Assembly: GCA_934373235.1 (NCBI GenBank)
Contig: CAKROW010000082.1
Location: 1 to 9,366, forward strand
DNA length: 9,366 nucleotides
Direction: 5' to 3'
Origin: an uncultured Blautia sp.
GTDB lineage: Bacteria > Bacillota > Clostridia > Lachnospirales > Lachnospiraceae
Shown here: piece by piece, positions 1-6,115 of the stretch
How positions within the stretch are numbered: the first letter of the stretch is position 1
Layout of the letters: each line of letters starts with the position of its first letter
Made by a program: the position numbers and the translations under genes
The notes under the pieces: generated by a model
Databases searched by the model: none
Seen by the model: the letters and a program-made list of their open reading frames with translations, nothing else
What the model was told of the DNA's origin: nothing

Positions 1-813
1 ATAATGAACAGTTTCATCTGAAGGGAAATTAATCTTATCTGGGGGAATCACCAGGGTCTGATTGTCTTTGAAAGAAATTTCAATCTTTCCTGTTTCCTTA
101 TAAGTTTCTTTCTTTAAGCCTCCTGAAAATCTGATAAAATTATCTACATTGTCTCCTGCATTTTTAACATATGTTTCATCGTATGTTACATTTATGGAAT
201 AAGTTCCATCTGCATTCTTTACATACTCATAATCAAAAGCAAATACATTATTCTTATCATATGCTTTATGAGTTGTTCCCAAAAGACTGTCCGGTACAAT
301 AACTCCCTCCGGGAGATTGTATGTGAACTGTCTGTTGGCAGCATTTATATCTGCTGTTGGAATCTTGAATTCCAGTTGAAGTTCCGTTGTAAATTCATCT
401 GTATCTTTATTATATGCTGTACCGCTCCCTGTTACACCGGCCAGATAACTGTCAAGCTTTGCAGGCTCTGTCTGCACTGCTACCCCGTTATCATCATTCT
501 GTTCCACAACCATACCTACAATATGATCCAGTTGTACAGCCTGAACAGCTATATCATCTGATTGAACCGGCTGCGTCGTTTCTGTTGTTGTACACCTTGC
601 CTGTGTAAATACATTCGATCCTCCCTCTGCCTGTACCACATCCGCAGCCCCGTTCTCCGTATCCGCAGTCATGGACACGGCTGGTGTCATAAGCAGATAT
701 ACAGTAATACAGACTACTGCAAGTGCCATTGCCAGGACTACTCTGGTCCAGGCTTTGTCTTTCTTTTTCTGTTCAAGATATTCTCTGATCTTTTTACTCA
801 GCTTAGGATTCAT
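1..813 (-). CDS. Secreted/cell-surface adhesin or pilin-like protein, N-terminal part (runs off the left edge)
   Basis: An open frame of 271 codons runs from an ATG at 813 to the window edge without a stop, so the C-terminus is missing. The first 20 residues are Lys/Arg-rich. A single hydrophobic segment follows (about residues 23-42) and ends in LLMTPAVSMT, resembling the N-terminus of Clostridia Cna-B/SpaA-type surface proteins. Residues 45-120 are a low-complexity Thr/Gln/Val/Asp-rich stretch. From about 140 a beta-rich, adhesin-like region begins (FTTELQLEFKIP, then YNLPEGVIVPDS). A purine-rich AGGAAGGAAGAGG lies upstream. An in-frame ATG at 837 is possible but lacks a good ribosome site. 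The gene starts 46 bases after the signal peptidase gene and is probably cotranscribed with it. Seen: export signal and open frame. Inferred: surface adhesin or pilin. A C-terminal sorting signal and isopeptide domains cannot be checked here. Confidence 0.72.
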   Translation of the reverse strand, partial: MNPKLSKKIREYLEQKKKDKAWTRVVLAMALAVVCITVYLLMTPAVSMTADTENGAADVVQAEGGSNVFTQARCTTTETTQPVQSDDIAVQAVQLDHIVGMVVEQNDDNGVAVQTEPAKLDSYLAGVTGSGTAYNKDTDEFTTELQLEFKIPTADINAANRQFTYNLPEGVIVPDSLLGTTHKAYDKNNVFAFDYEYVKNADGTYSINVTYDETYVKNAGDNVDNFIRFSGGLKKETYKETGKIEISFKDNQTLVIPPDKINFPSDETVHY

Positions 814-859
814 CTTGCCTCTTCCTTCCTGAAACATGATTCTGCCGACTTACGCGACG

Positions 860-1498
860 CTAATTTAGGGTTCCTATCTTATTTAACGGCCAGATACGGA
901 AGACCAGTTTCCCAACGATCTGTTCTTCGGATACACAGCCTACGGTAGTGCTTCGACTGTCCACGGATACGGAACGGTGGTCTCCCATGACGAACACCTT
1001 GCCCTCCGGTACCTGATAGGGAAGTTCGATATCGCACTCTCCAAGTGCCTTATCCTGGACATAAGGTTCATCCAGGGCTTTTCCATCTACAGTGACATTT
1101 CCCTTTTCATCGATATTTACCCACTCACCTGCAGTGGCTATGACTCTTTTTACAAGGATCTTATTATTATAGTAGAAAGAGATCACATCCTGACGGTTAA
1201 AATCTCCGGTCTTGGTAGATACCACGATCTCACCGTCCTCCAGTGTGGAACTCATGGATGAGCCATAGATCTGCAGCACGGGCATGATCAGCGTGGCTAT
1301 CAGAATGGCTACTGCCGCAACCGTTAACAGGATGCTCACTGTGCTCCACAGCATCCTGCGGAACTGATGTCTGTACTCCAGCCTGCCCACTTCCTGCTCC
1401 AGTATCTCTACCGAAGGTCTGTCCTTGTCCTTCTCTTCCTCCAGCAGAAGCTCCAGAAGCTCTCTCTTCTTCAGTTTTCGTAATTCTTTTTTTGTCAT
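860..1498 (-). CDS. Signal peptidase I (S26 family) with N-terminal coiled-coil extension
   Basis: This 212-residue membrane serine protease would cleave signal peptides from exported proteins on the outer face of the membrane. Residues 1-45 are a highly charged, probably helical cytoplasmic extension (KKELRKLKKRELLELLLEEE). Residues 51-76 form one membrane segment. Box B follows as GSSMSSTLEDGE, with catalytic Ser81. Family members usually have SMxPT, and here the Pro is Ser84. The catalytic Lys117 is in LVKRVIATAGE. The conserved GDxxxxSxDSR box is present as GDHRSVSVDSR (172-182). Both dyad residues are present, so it should be active, unlike the degenerate SipA-type proteins of some streptococcal pilus loci. 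A GAGGCGAGGA ribosome site precedes the ATG at 1498. The adhesin-like gene follows after 46 bases, suggesting a dedicated or co-regulated peptidase for that substrate; this is inference. Confidence 0.9.
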   Translation of the reverse strand: MTKKELRKLKKRELLELLLEEEKDKDRPSVEILEQEVGRLEYRHQFRRMLWSTVSILLTVAAVAILIATLIMPVLQIYGSSMSSTLEDGEIVVSTKTGDFNRQDVISFYYNNKILVKRVIATAGEWVNIDEKGNVTVDGKALDEPYVQDKALGECDIELPYQVPEGKVFVMGDHRSVSVDSRSTTVGCVSEEQIVGKLVFRIWPLNKIGTLN

Positions 1499-1577
1499 AA
1501 AGAGATTCCTCGCCTCTCAAAAACCATTTTAGAAAATTTTTTTCAAAAAATCATAGATATTTCATCTGTTTATGTTA

Positions 1578-1606
1578 ATTTTACTGCTATCATTTTTCCT
1601 GTTCAA
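1578..1606 (-). promoter_or_regulatory. Predicted sigma-A promoter of the signal peptidase-adhesin operon
   Basis: Reading the minus strand, TTGAAC (1606-1601) and TAAAAT (1583-1578) are separated by exactly 17 bases, a near-consensus -35/-10 pair. Transcription would start near 1571, giving a leader of about 70 bases before the signal peptidase ATG. The perfect inverted repeat at 1615-1656 sits directly upstream of the -35 box. Confidence 0.6.
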
Positions 1607-1614
1607 CATTAATG

Positions 1615-1656
1615 CCGTGAATGAAAAGTTTTCTTCTTTTTTTCTTTCATTCACGG
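1615..1656. repeat. Perfect 12-bp inverted repeat, candidate operator
   Basis: CCGTGAATGAAA (1615-1626) is repeated as its exact reverse complement TTTCATTCACGG (1645-1656), with an 18-base pyrimidine-rich spacer. Neither strand has a U-run directly after the second arm, so it does not look like an intrinsic terminator. It lies about 9 bases upstream of the predicted -35 box of the signal peptidase promoter, where an activator or dimeric regulator could bind. Its function is inferred from position only. Confidence 0.55.
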
Positions 1657-1720
1657 AATGTTCGTGTGCGTTTACGCATCTTTTTTTTCGTTATTTTTTT
1701 ATGTTCCCGAAATTCTTTTT

Positions 1721-1755
1721 TTCCGGAAAAAAATTTTTTAAAAAAATTTCCGGAA
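1721..1755. repeat. A/T-tract palindrome with CCGG-centred arms
   Basis: TTCCGGAAA (1721-1729) and TTTCCGGAA (1747-1755) are exact reverse complements flanking 17 bases made only of A and T tracts. Each arm is itself built around the palindrome TTCCGGAA. The element ends about 28 bases before the extended -10 box of the LytTR-PAS gene. It could act as intrinsically bent DNA, an UP-like element, or an operator with two TTCCGGAA half-sites. A terminator is unlikely because no gene runs into it. Confidence 0.5.
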
Positions 1756-1781
1756 GAAATAGCAGGCGAAATAGTAACTAT

Positions 1782-1789
1782 GCTATAAT
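1782..1789 (+). promoter_or_regulatory. Predicted extended -10 promoter of the LytTR-PAS gene
   Basis: TGCTATAAT (1781-1789) is a full extended -10 element. The -35 region at 1761-1766 (AGCAGG) is poor, as is common when an extended -10 is present. Transcription would begin near 1796, giving a leader of about 33 bases that includes the strong ribosome site GGAGGGGAGAG (1808-1818). Confidence 0.6.
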
Positions 1790-1828
1790 GTTTAGAATAT
1801 ACAATTTGGAGGGGAGAGATTTATCACA

Positions 1829-2623
1829 ATGTCAGATAAAAATATAAAAACTATCTTCCTGACAGTGAACCGTCAGGAGCATATGGTCATTGTAGATACA
1901 ATTATCTATGCGCAGGTAACGGATAAACTTTGCACGATCTACCTTGCCCAGAATAAAACCCTGAAGCTTTTCCTTACCATTTCTGCTCTCAAGGCCCTGC
2001 TTCCGGAGAATCAGTTTCTTATGATAAGCAGAAACTGCCTGATCTCACTGAAGCATCTTAAGAACATTGACGCACAGTATGTCTATATGGACACCGGTTC
2101 CAGGCTTCCATACAGCCAGCGGAGAAAAAACACTCTGTTTTATACGTTTCAGGAGCTTCTGAATACCAGGGCCAAAAAGCACCCTGTAGTCAGCCTTTCC
2201 CAGCCTCTTTCCACTGAGTTCGCCGCCTTTGACCGGGTTCCTGTTCCATTCGCCGTTCTGGAGGCCACTGCTTTCCAGGCAACAGAGCATCTTTACTTTG
2301 TATGCAGATACGCCAATGATTCATTCGCGAAACTTGTTTCCACACCCGGGTACCAGCTTATCAATGTAGCTTTCCGCGACTCGGATTTTAAATATTTCCG
2401 GCCTTTCTGGTATACCTTTACTCGGATCGCTTTTTCCGGCGGTGAGGAAACCCTTTTGCAGACTTTTACAGATGGCTCCTCAGAACGTACCATGTACATC
2501 AAATGCTATCAGCCCCATTATGGATTCTGTGCTATCATGGCGTTTTTCCTGCCGGATAAAAAGGAGCTCACCTCATCTCCTGTGATTCCGCTTCCCCCCG
2601 GGGACAGTAACTTTCCACAATGA
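1829..2623 (+). CDS. LytTR-family DNA-binding regulator with C-terminal PAS-like domain
   Basis: This 264-residue protein is probably a cytoplasmic one-component transcription regulator. Residues about 10-108 match the LytTR fold: VDTIIYAQVTDKLCTIYL, then a Leu-rich segment ending LKALLPENQF, then ISRNCLISLKHLKNI (matching the usual RxHRSYLVNLxxI pattern) and LPYSQRRK (usual LPVSRRxK). Residues about 137-242 look like a PAS sensor domain: PFAVLEATAF, FVCRYANDSFAKLV, a central helix with FWYTFTRIAFSGGEE, and FCAIMAFFLPD at the end. There is no receiver domain and no membrane segment. Family proteins usually carry a receiver or other sensor N-terminal to LytTR, so the order here is reversed. 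It is transcribed divergently from the signal peptidase-adhesin operon, which is its most plausible target besides itself. The ligand sensed by the PAS-like domain is unknown. LytTR assignment is firm; PAS assignment is by pattern. Confidence 0.82.
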   Translation: MSDKNIKTIFLTVNRQEHMVIVDTIIYAQVTDKLCTIYLAQNKTLKLFLTISALKALLPENQFLMISRNCLISLKHLKNIDAQYVYMDTGSRLPYSQRRKNTLFYTFQELLNTRAKKHPVVSLSQPLSTEFAAFDRVPVPFAVLEATAFQATEHLYFVCRYANDSFAKLVSTPGYQLINVAFRDSDFKYFRPFWYTFTRIAFSGGEETLLQTFTDGSSERTMYIKCYQPHYGFCAIMAFFLPDKKELTSSPVIPLPPGDSNFPQ

Positions 2624-2640
2624 TCTTATAAAATATAAAT

Positions 2641-2694
2641 GCCGCACCCATGCAGACCATTCATCAGGTTTCTGCATGGATGCGGCTTATTTTT
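2641..2694 (+). terminator. Terminator between convergent LytTR-PAS and cfa genes
   Basis: GCCGCACCCATGCAGA (2641-2656) pairs with TCTGCATGGATGCGGC (2671-2686), a 16-bp stem with one C-A mismatch and a 14-base loop, followed by TTATTTTT. This ends the plus-strand gene 17 bases after its stop. The minus-strand side is only loosely T-rich (ATTTATATTTTA), so it may also act, less efficiently, on the cfa transcript, which ends at 2713. Confidence 0.85.
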
Positions 2695-2712
2695 ACCCGG
2701 ATATATCCGTTT

Positions 2713-3879
2713 TTAATACCATCTTGTCATTGGCAGGTCATTATCTACTCCGTTGGTGAACAAAATCTGATGCAGGTCAATGATCCCGTTCATAAATGTA
2801 GCTGCGCAGGCGCAGAGATACAGCTCCCACATACGCACAAAACGCTCACCGAACATATCTCTTACTTCATCTTTATGTTTCTGGAAATTCTCATTCCAGC
2901 AGAGAAGGGTCTTATTATAATGTCTTCTCAGGCTTTCCACATCCAGGGTATAGAACTGGTGATTTCCCGCAATATTGATGATCTCACGGAGAGACGGTAT
3001 CACACCGCCCGGGAAAATATATTTCTTTACCCATGCATCGCCAGGATGCTCCTGCAGGGCACTGATATAATGAAGAAGGAAAAGTCCGCCCGGGTTCAGA
3101 ATACTTTTTACAGATTTCATAAACAGCTCATAGTTGTCTCTTCCTACGTGTTCCAGCATACCTACACTGACAACGCGGTCAAATTTCAGGCCGGAATCCG
3201 GAAGATCCCTGTAATCCATAAGCCGTACCTCCAGCCTGTCTTCCAGGCCTTCTGCCTGTATCCTCTCCTCGAATTTCTTCTTCTGTTCTTTGCTTAAGGT
3301 GATTCCTACACCTTTGATCCCATATTTCTTTGCAGCCTGGATCAGAAGGTACCCCCAGCCACAGCCAATATCGCACAGCGTCATTCCTTCTTTCAGATAC
3401 AGCTTCTCAAGGATTCTCTCAACCTTCTGTACCTGGGCCTGATACAGGGTGTCACCCGGATCCTTAAAATAGCCGCAGGAATAGCTCATGGTTTCATCCA
3501 GCCACAGTTTGTAGAAATCATTTCCGATGTCATAATGGGAGGAAACCTCTTTTTCCTGATTTTTCCTGCTGAGGGATGAAAATATCAGTTTCTTTAACGC
3601 TTTTTTGTCTGTGGAAAATTTGCCCATCTGTCCCAGGAACATGTTCAGGGCATGGTAAAGATCTCCTTCTATCTCCAGTTCTCCATCCATATATGCCTCT
3701 CCCAGTGCAATGGATGTGCTTGTGAGCAGATCTTTCATGGATGGGACTTTATGGAAATTCACTGTAAATTCCGGTTCTCCCTCACCGATCCTGGTCACCT
3801 CATCTCCAATCTTCACATCAAATGGATGTTCATCAAATTTGCTTAAAAACTTTACAAATTCTTTTTCTGTCAAATTCAT
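2713..3879 (-). CDS. cfa: Cyclopropane-fatty-acyl-phospholipid synthase
   Basis: The enzyme transfers a methylene group from S-adenosylmethionine to the double bond of unsaturated fatty acyl chains in membrane phospholipids. It usually matters for membrane stability under acid or stationary-phase stress. With the ATG at 3879 the protein has 388 residues, normal for the family. An N-terminal domain (1-105) leads into HYDIGNDFYKLWLD (115-128) and MSYSCGYF, with the family's active-site Cys at 135. The SAM-binding loop is LCDIGCGWGY (168-177). MLEHVG carries Glu243, LLHYISA carries His270, and HYNKTLL carries Tyr321, matching E. coli Cfa Glu239, His266 and Tyr317. The characteristic YIFPGG and the C-terminal DLHQILFTNG are present. 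It appears to be a single-gene unit, between a terminator upstream and a convergent terminator downstream. An upstream in-frame GTG at 3888 is rejected because it overlaps the ribosome site. Confidence 0.95.
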   Translation of the reverse strand: MNLTEKEFVKFLSKFDEHPFDVKIGDEVTRIGEGEPEFTVNFHKVPSMKDLLTSTSIALGEAYMDGELEIEGDLYHALNMFLGQMGKFSTDKKALKKLIFSSLSRKNQEKEVSSHYDIGNDFYKLWLDETMSYSCGYFKDPGDTLYQAQVQKVERILEKLYLKEGMTLCDIGCGWGYLLIQAAKKYGIKGVGITLSKEQKKKFEERIQAEGLEDRLEVRLMDYRDLPDSGLKFDRVVSVGMLEHVGRDNYELFMKSVKSILNPGGLFLLHYISALQEHPGDAWVKKYIFPGGVIPSLREIINIAGNHQFYTLDVESLRRHYNKTLLCWNENFQKHKDEVRDMFGERFVRMWELYLCACAATFMNGIIDLHQILFTNGVDNDLPMTRWY

Positions 3880-3885
3880 TTCTGT

Positions 3886-3897
3886 CACTCCTATCCT
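3886..3897 (-). promoter_or_regulatory. Ribosome binding site deciding the cfa start
   Basis: On the minus strand AGGAG occupies 3892-3888, leaving 8 bases to the ATG at 3879, an ideal distance. The alternative in-frame GTG at 3888-3886 overlaps this AGGAG and could not use it. The shorter 388-residue product is therefore favoured over 391 residues. Confidence 0.8.
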
Positions 3898-3940
3898 TTT
3901 TCAGCTCAATCGGATATTTTCTTTTATCCTGACGTATGGG

Positions 3941-3946
3941 ATTATA
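3941..3946 (-). promoter_or_regulatory. Predicted -10 box of the cfa promoter
   Basis: A perfect TATAAT lies on the minus strand at 3946-3941, about 62 bases before the cfa ATG. The region upstream is A-rich but has only a poor -35 match (TTATGG near the right distance). It lies between the polymerase-cassette terminator and cfa, so it is the best candidate for a dedicated cfa promoter. Confidence 0.45.
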
Positions 3947-3972
3947 ACTCATTTTTATTTTTTCCATAATAG

Positions 3973-4005
3973 AAAAAAGCACCACATTTTTGAGTAAAAT
4001 GTGGT
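3973..4005 (-). terminator. Intrinsic terminator of the polymerase-YolD operon
   Basis: On the minus strand ACCACATTTT (4005-3996), a 5-base loop and AAAATGTGGT (3990-3981) form a perfect 10-bp stem, followed by GCTTTTTT. It begins 8 bases after the YolD-like stop codon. The plus-strand side also has a T-run (AATTTTTTT), so it could work in both directions. Confidence 0.88.
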
Positions 4006-4012
4006 AATTTTT

Positions 4013-4438
4013 TTACAGGTCTATATCTATGATATTTTTTATCAGAAGCTTCTGCCCGTCCATCAGGTGGATTTCCCTGCGGAAACTGTCGATCTTTTTT
4101 ATCCTTCCTTTTGTCTGGCAGTAGGAGCCGCCTTCCTTCCGCTCATCCGGGACAAAGCAGATAAATGTTACCTCCGGATGGCTCTCCGGCTTCTCCATGA
4201 TCTGTCTCAGCTTCTCATCCAGTTCATCCTTCGCCCCCTCGTCAAGCTCTGTCTGGTCATCTGTCCGTCTCGCAGTCTCCTTCAGTGCCGCCGAATGGCC
4301 TGTAAGCGCAGCAAAAGGGGAAAACTGCGCCGCCCGGTCACCGGCCGACATATGTGGCCTTGTCTCTGATACATGATGGGGCAGGTTGATGATGTCATCA
4401 TATTTACTGGTGTATTTCATATCTGTTTTCATTTTCAT
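4013..4438 (-). CDS. YolD-like protein, partner of the Y-family polymerase
   Basis: This 141-residue protein matches the YolD-like family, commonly encoded next to UmuC/UvrX-type polymerases in Firmicutes and thought to act as an accessory factor in damage-induced mutagenesis; the exact mechanism is not established. The signature is DRAAQFSPFAALTGH (about residues 34-48), in place of the usual RxxxKWxPFAAL, followed by a charged helix (LKETARRTDDQTELDEGAKDE is the centre). A beta-rich C-terminal half follows, with VTFICFVPD and a Gly/Lys segment GRIKKIDSFRREIHL. Its start overlaps the polymerase stop in an ATGA arrangement, so translation is probably coupled. Other Met codons at residues 3 and 7 are possible starts. 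A terminator follows 8 bases after the stop. No membrane segment or signal peptide is visible. Confidence 0.85.
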   Translation of the reverse strand: MKMKTDMKYTSKYDDIINLPHHVSETRPHMSAGDRAAQFSPFAALTGHSAALKETARRTDDQTELDEGAKDELDEKLRQIMEKPESHPEVTFICFVPDERKEGGSYCQTKGRIKKIDSFRREIHLMDGQKLLIKNIIDIDL

Positions 4439-5961
4439 GCCTGATGCCCTCCGATCTTTCCGTTCCGGTCTCTGGCGGTGGCGCCTTCTTCCAGGTTCAT
4501 TCCTTTGAGAATAGCGTTTTTACCGAATTTTCTGCGGATATCAAGAACTGCTTTCTGCATTTTCCGTTCCCGCTCCAGGGCTACCTGCTCTTTTTCACGC
4601 TCTTTTTCCAGAGCAGCATAATCTGTAAAAAGATCCATCTGCTCATAAACGGTCTTCTCTTTTACCGCACTCTCATCTGCCAGGTGATTGGCCGTAAGGC
4701 TGATGCGGCGGATCAGAAGCTTACGGTTCATGATCCTGTCGTAAAGCTCCAGGGTTTTCTCTATGATCAGCTTCGCCGAAGAAGTCTGCCTGTCCAGATT
4801 CCCGGTGCCGTGGGCATGTTTGGGGATCCTGCGTCCATAACGGTCTGTAACTACCTCACCTCTGTATTCTTTCCGTCTTGCCGGATTATTGAGATTCTCA
4901 ATATCATATCCCACAGTCAAAACGATCTGATCTGTCACAAGTCTCTTTTCCACCAGATCCAGTGCCAGAAGATCTGCCATCTCCCGGATCACAAGTCTCG
5001 CTTTCTCAAAGGTGTAGGGACAGCTTAATACCTGTCCGGAAACAATACTGTTGTTCTCCGGCCTGTAGGATTTGATATCTGCCATAGTGCAGGGTTCATA
5101 TCCCCACGCATGGTCAATAAGAAGCTCCGCATTGACTCCGAACAGTCCGTACAGAAGATCCTCATTATGGAATTCGCCGCTTTTTCCAAGGGAGCATCTG
5201 GCCACATCTCCCATTGTGAACATTCCGTTGGCCTCCAGCTTCCTGGCATATCCCGGACCAACTCTCCAGAAATCCGTAAGGGGTCTGTGATCCCACAGAA
5301 GCCTCCGGTAGGTCATCTCGTCAAGCTGTGCGATCCGCACACCGTTCTCATCCGGTTCCACATGCTTTGCCACAATATCCATGGCAACTTTGCAGAGGTA
5401 AAGATTGGTACCGATGCCTGCTGTCGCTGTGATCCCGGTAGTCTCATAAACGTCCCGGATGATCTTTGCCGCAAGCTCTTCTGCTGTTATACCGTAAGCA
5501 GCCATATAATCTGTGGCACAGGCCATGATCTCATCAATAGAATAGGTGTGCATGTCCTCCGGTGCAAAATATTTCAGATATACCTGATAGATCCTGGTAC
5601 TGTAATCCATGTACAAAGCCATTCTGGGCGGTGCCACAAGGTAGTCCACTTCCATTTCAGGATGTTCCTTTAATTCCGGATCATAGATACTGCTGCCTTT
5701 AAGCATCCCGTCCGGCTGCCCCATCTTCCTCTGACGGTTCACCTCTCCGACCCTCTGTACCACCTCAAAAAGCCTTGCCCGTCCGGAGATCCCATAACCT
5801 TTTAATGAGGGAGACACCGCCAGACAGATGGTCTTTTCTGTCCTGGAACTGTCTGCCACAACCAGATTGGCAGTGAGAGGATCCAGACCTCGTTCCACAC
5901 ACTCCACAGATGCATAAAAAGATTTCAGGTCAATGGCAATATATACCGGTTTTTTCTCCAT
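4435..5961 (-). CDS. Y-family translesion DNA polymerase (UmuC/DinB type)
   Basis: This 508-residue error-prone polymerase would bypass DNA lesions. The first metal-binding motif is AIDLKSFYASVE with Asp11 and the probable steric gate Tyr16. The second is YSIDEIM, with catalytic Asp143 and Glu144. TATAGIGTNLYLCKVAMDIVAKH covers the conserved palm segment around Lys191, and FWRVGPGYARKLEANG (231-246) is the helix-hairpin-helix. The little-finger region occupies roughly 300-425. YEQMDLF contains a textbook beta-clamp-binding motif, Q441-M-D-L-F445. After it comes a charged helix (450-472) and a conserved-looking tail with KFGKNAILKGMNLEEGATARDRN. The ribosome site AAGGAGGGG lies 6-7 bases before the ATG. 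It is first in an operon with the YolD-like gene. The tail type is frequent in Clostridia polymerases, including some on mobile elements, but no mobility genes are present here. Confidence 0.93.
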   Translation of the reverse strand: MEKKPVYIAIDLKSFYASVECVERGLDPLTANLVVADSSRTEKTICLAVSPSLKGYGISGRARLFEVVQRVGEVNRQRKMGQPDGMLKGSSIYDPELKEHPEMEVDYLVAPPRMALYMDYSTRIYQVYLKYFAPEDMHTYSIDEIMACATDYMAAYGITAEELAAKIIRDVYETTGITATAGIGTNLYLCKVAMDIVAKHVEPDENGVRIAQLDEMTYRRLLWDHRPLTDFWRVGPGYARKLEANGMFTMGDVARCSLGKSGEFHNEDLLYGLFGVNAELLIDHAWGYEPCTMADIKSYRPENNSIVSGQVLSCPYTFEKARLVIREMADLLALDLVEKRLVTDQIVLTVGYDIENLNNPARRKEYRGEVVTDRYGRRIPKHAHGTGNLDRQTSSAKLIIEKTLELYDRIMNRKLLIRRISLTANHLADESAVKEKTVYEQMDLFTDYAALEKEREKEQVALERERKMQKAVLDIRRKFGKNAILKGMNLEEGATARDRNGKIGGHQA

Positions 5962-6002
5962 GTGAGCCCCTCCTTATTCCGGAAATCAGCTTCTTTTCTG
6001 TT

Positions 6003-6031
6003 ATTGTATCAGGACTTTTCCAATATCACAA
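6003..6031 (-). promoter_or_regulatory. Predicted promoter of the polymerase-YolD operon
   Basis: On the minus strand TTGTGA (6031-6026) and TACAAT (6008-6003) are spaced by 17 bases and would give a leader of about 35 bases. I found no GAAC-N4-GTTC type LexA box around it, so SOS control is not supported by sequence alone. Confidence 0.55.
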
Positions 6032-6060
6032 TTGTATTTTCCCACAGGATATGCTATTGT
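6032..6060 (+). promoter_or_regulatory. Possible promoter of the small coiled-coil gene
   Basis: On the plus strand TTGTAT (6032-6037) and TATTGT (6055-6060) are spaced by 17 bases, and the second has an extended TG (TGCTATTGT). It would give a leader of about 50 bases containing the small hairpin TGCTG-TTCT-CAGCA (6074-6087). It abuts the divergent polymerase promoter back to back. The -10 match is moderate. Confidence 0.35.
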
Positions 6061-6115
6061 ATTATCATAATATTGCTGTTCTCAGCAGTTCTATAATTTT
6101 TAGGGAGGTTTTGTC

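Larger units (their letters stand above)
1499..1828. other. Divergent AT-rich intergenic regulatory region
   Basis: These 330 bases separate the signal peptidase operon (minus) from the LytTR-PAS gene (plus). I see no credible coding sequence. The plus strand is strikingly T-rich between about 1625 and 1745, with several runs of seven or more T. The region holds two predicted promoters pointing outward, the 12-bp inverted repeat, a small palindrome TGCGTTTACGCA at 1667-1678 followed by a run of eight T, and the A/T-tract palindrome at 1721-1755. The density of symmetric elements suggests regulated divergent transcription. Confidence 0.6.

Noticed and set aside
268..948. Plus-strand open frames opposite the adhesin and signal peptidase genes
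   Set aside because: Their products are Cys/His/Ser-rich with no family resemblance, and they lie antisense to well-supported genes.
1667..1688. Hairpin TGCGTTTACGCA plus eight T as an intrinsic terminator
   Set aside because: The stem is only 4-5 bp and no plus-strand gene lies upstream that it would end. A small RNA from this region cannot be excluded but has no convincing promoter.
2650..3297. 215-residue plus-strand frame antisense to cfa
   Set aside because: The minus strand carries an unmistakable Cfa with all catalytic motifs. The plus frame has no ribosome site and starts inside a terminator.
3886..3888. Upstream GTG start for cfa (391 residues)
   Set aside because: It overlaps the AGGAG ribosome site, which is ideally placed for the ATG at 3879.
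6092..6097. Perfect TATAAT on the plus strand upstream of the coiled-coil gene
   Set aside because: Transcription would start inside the ribosome site GGGAGG (6103-6108), so it is unlikely to be the working -10 box for this gene.
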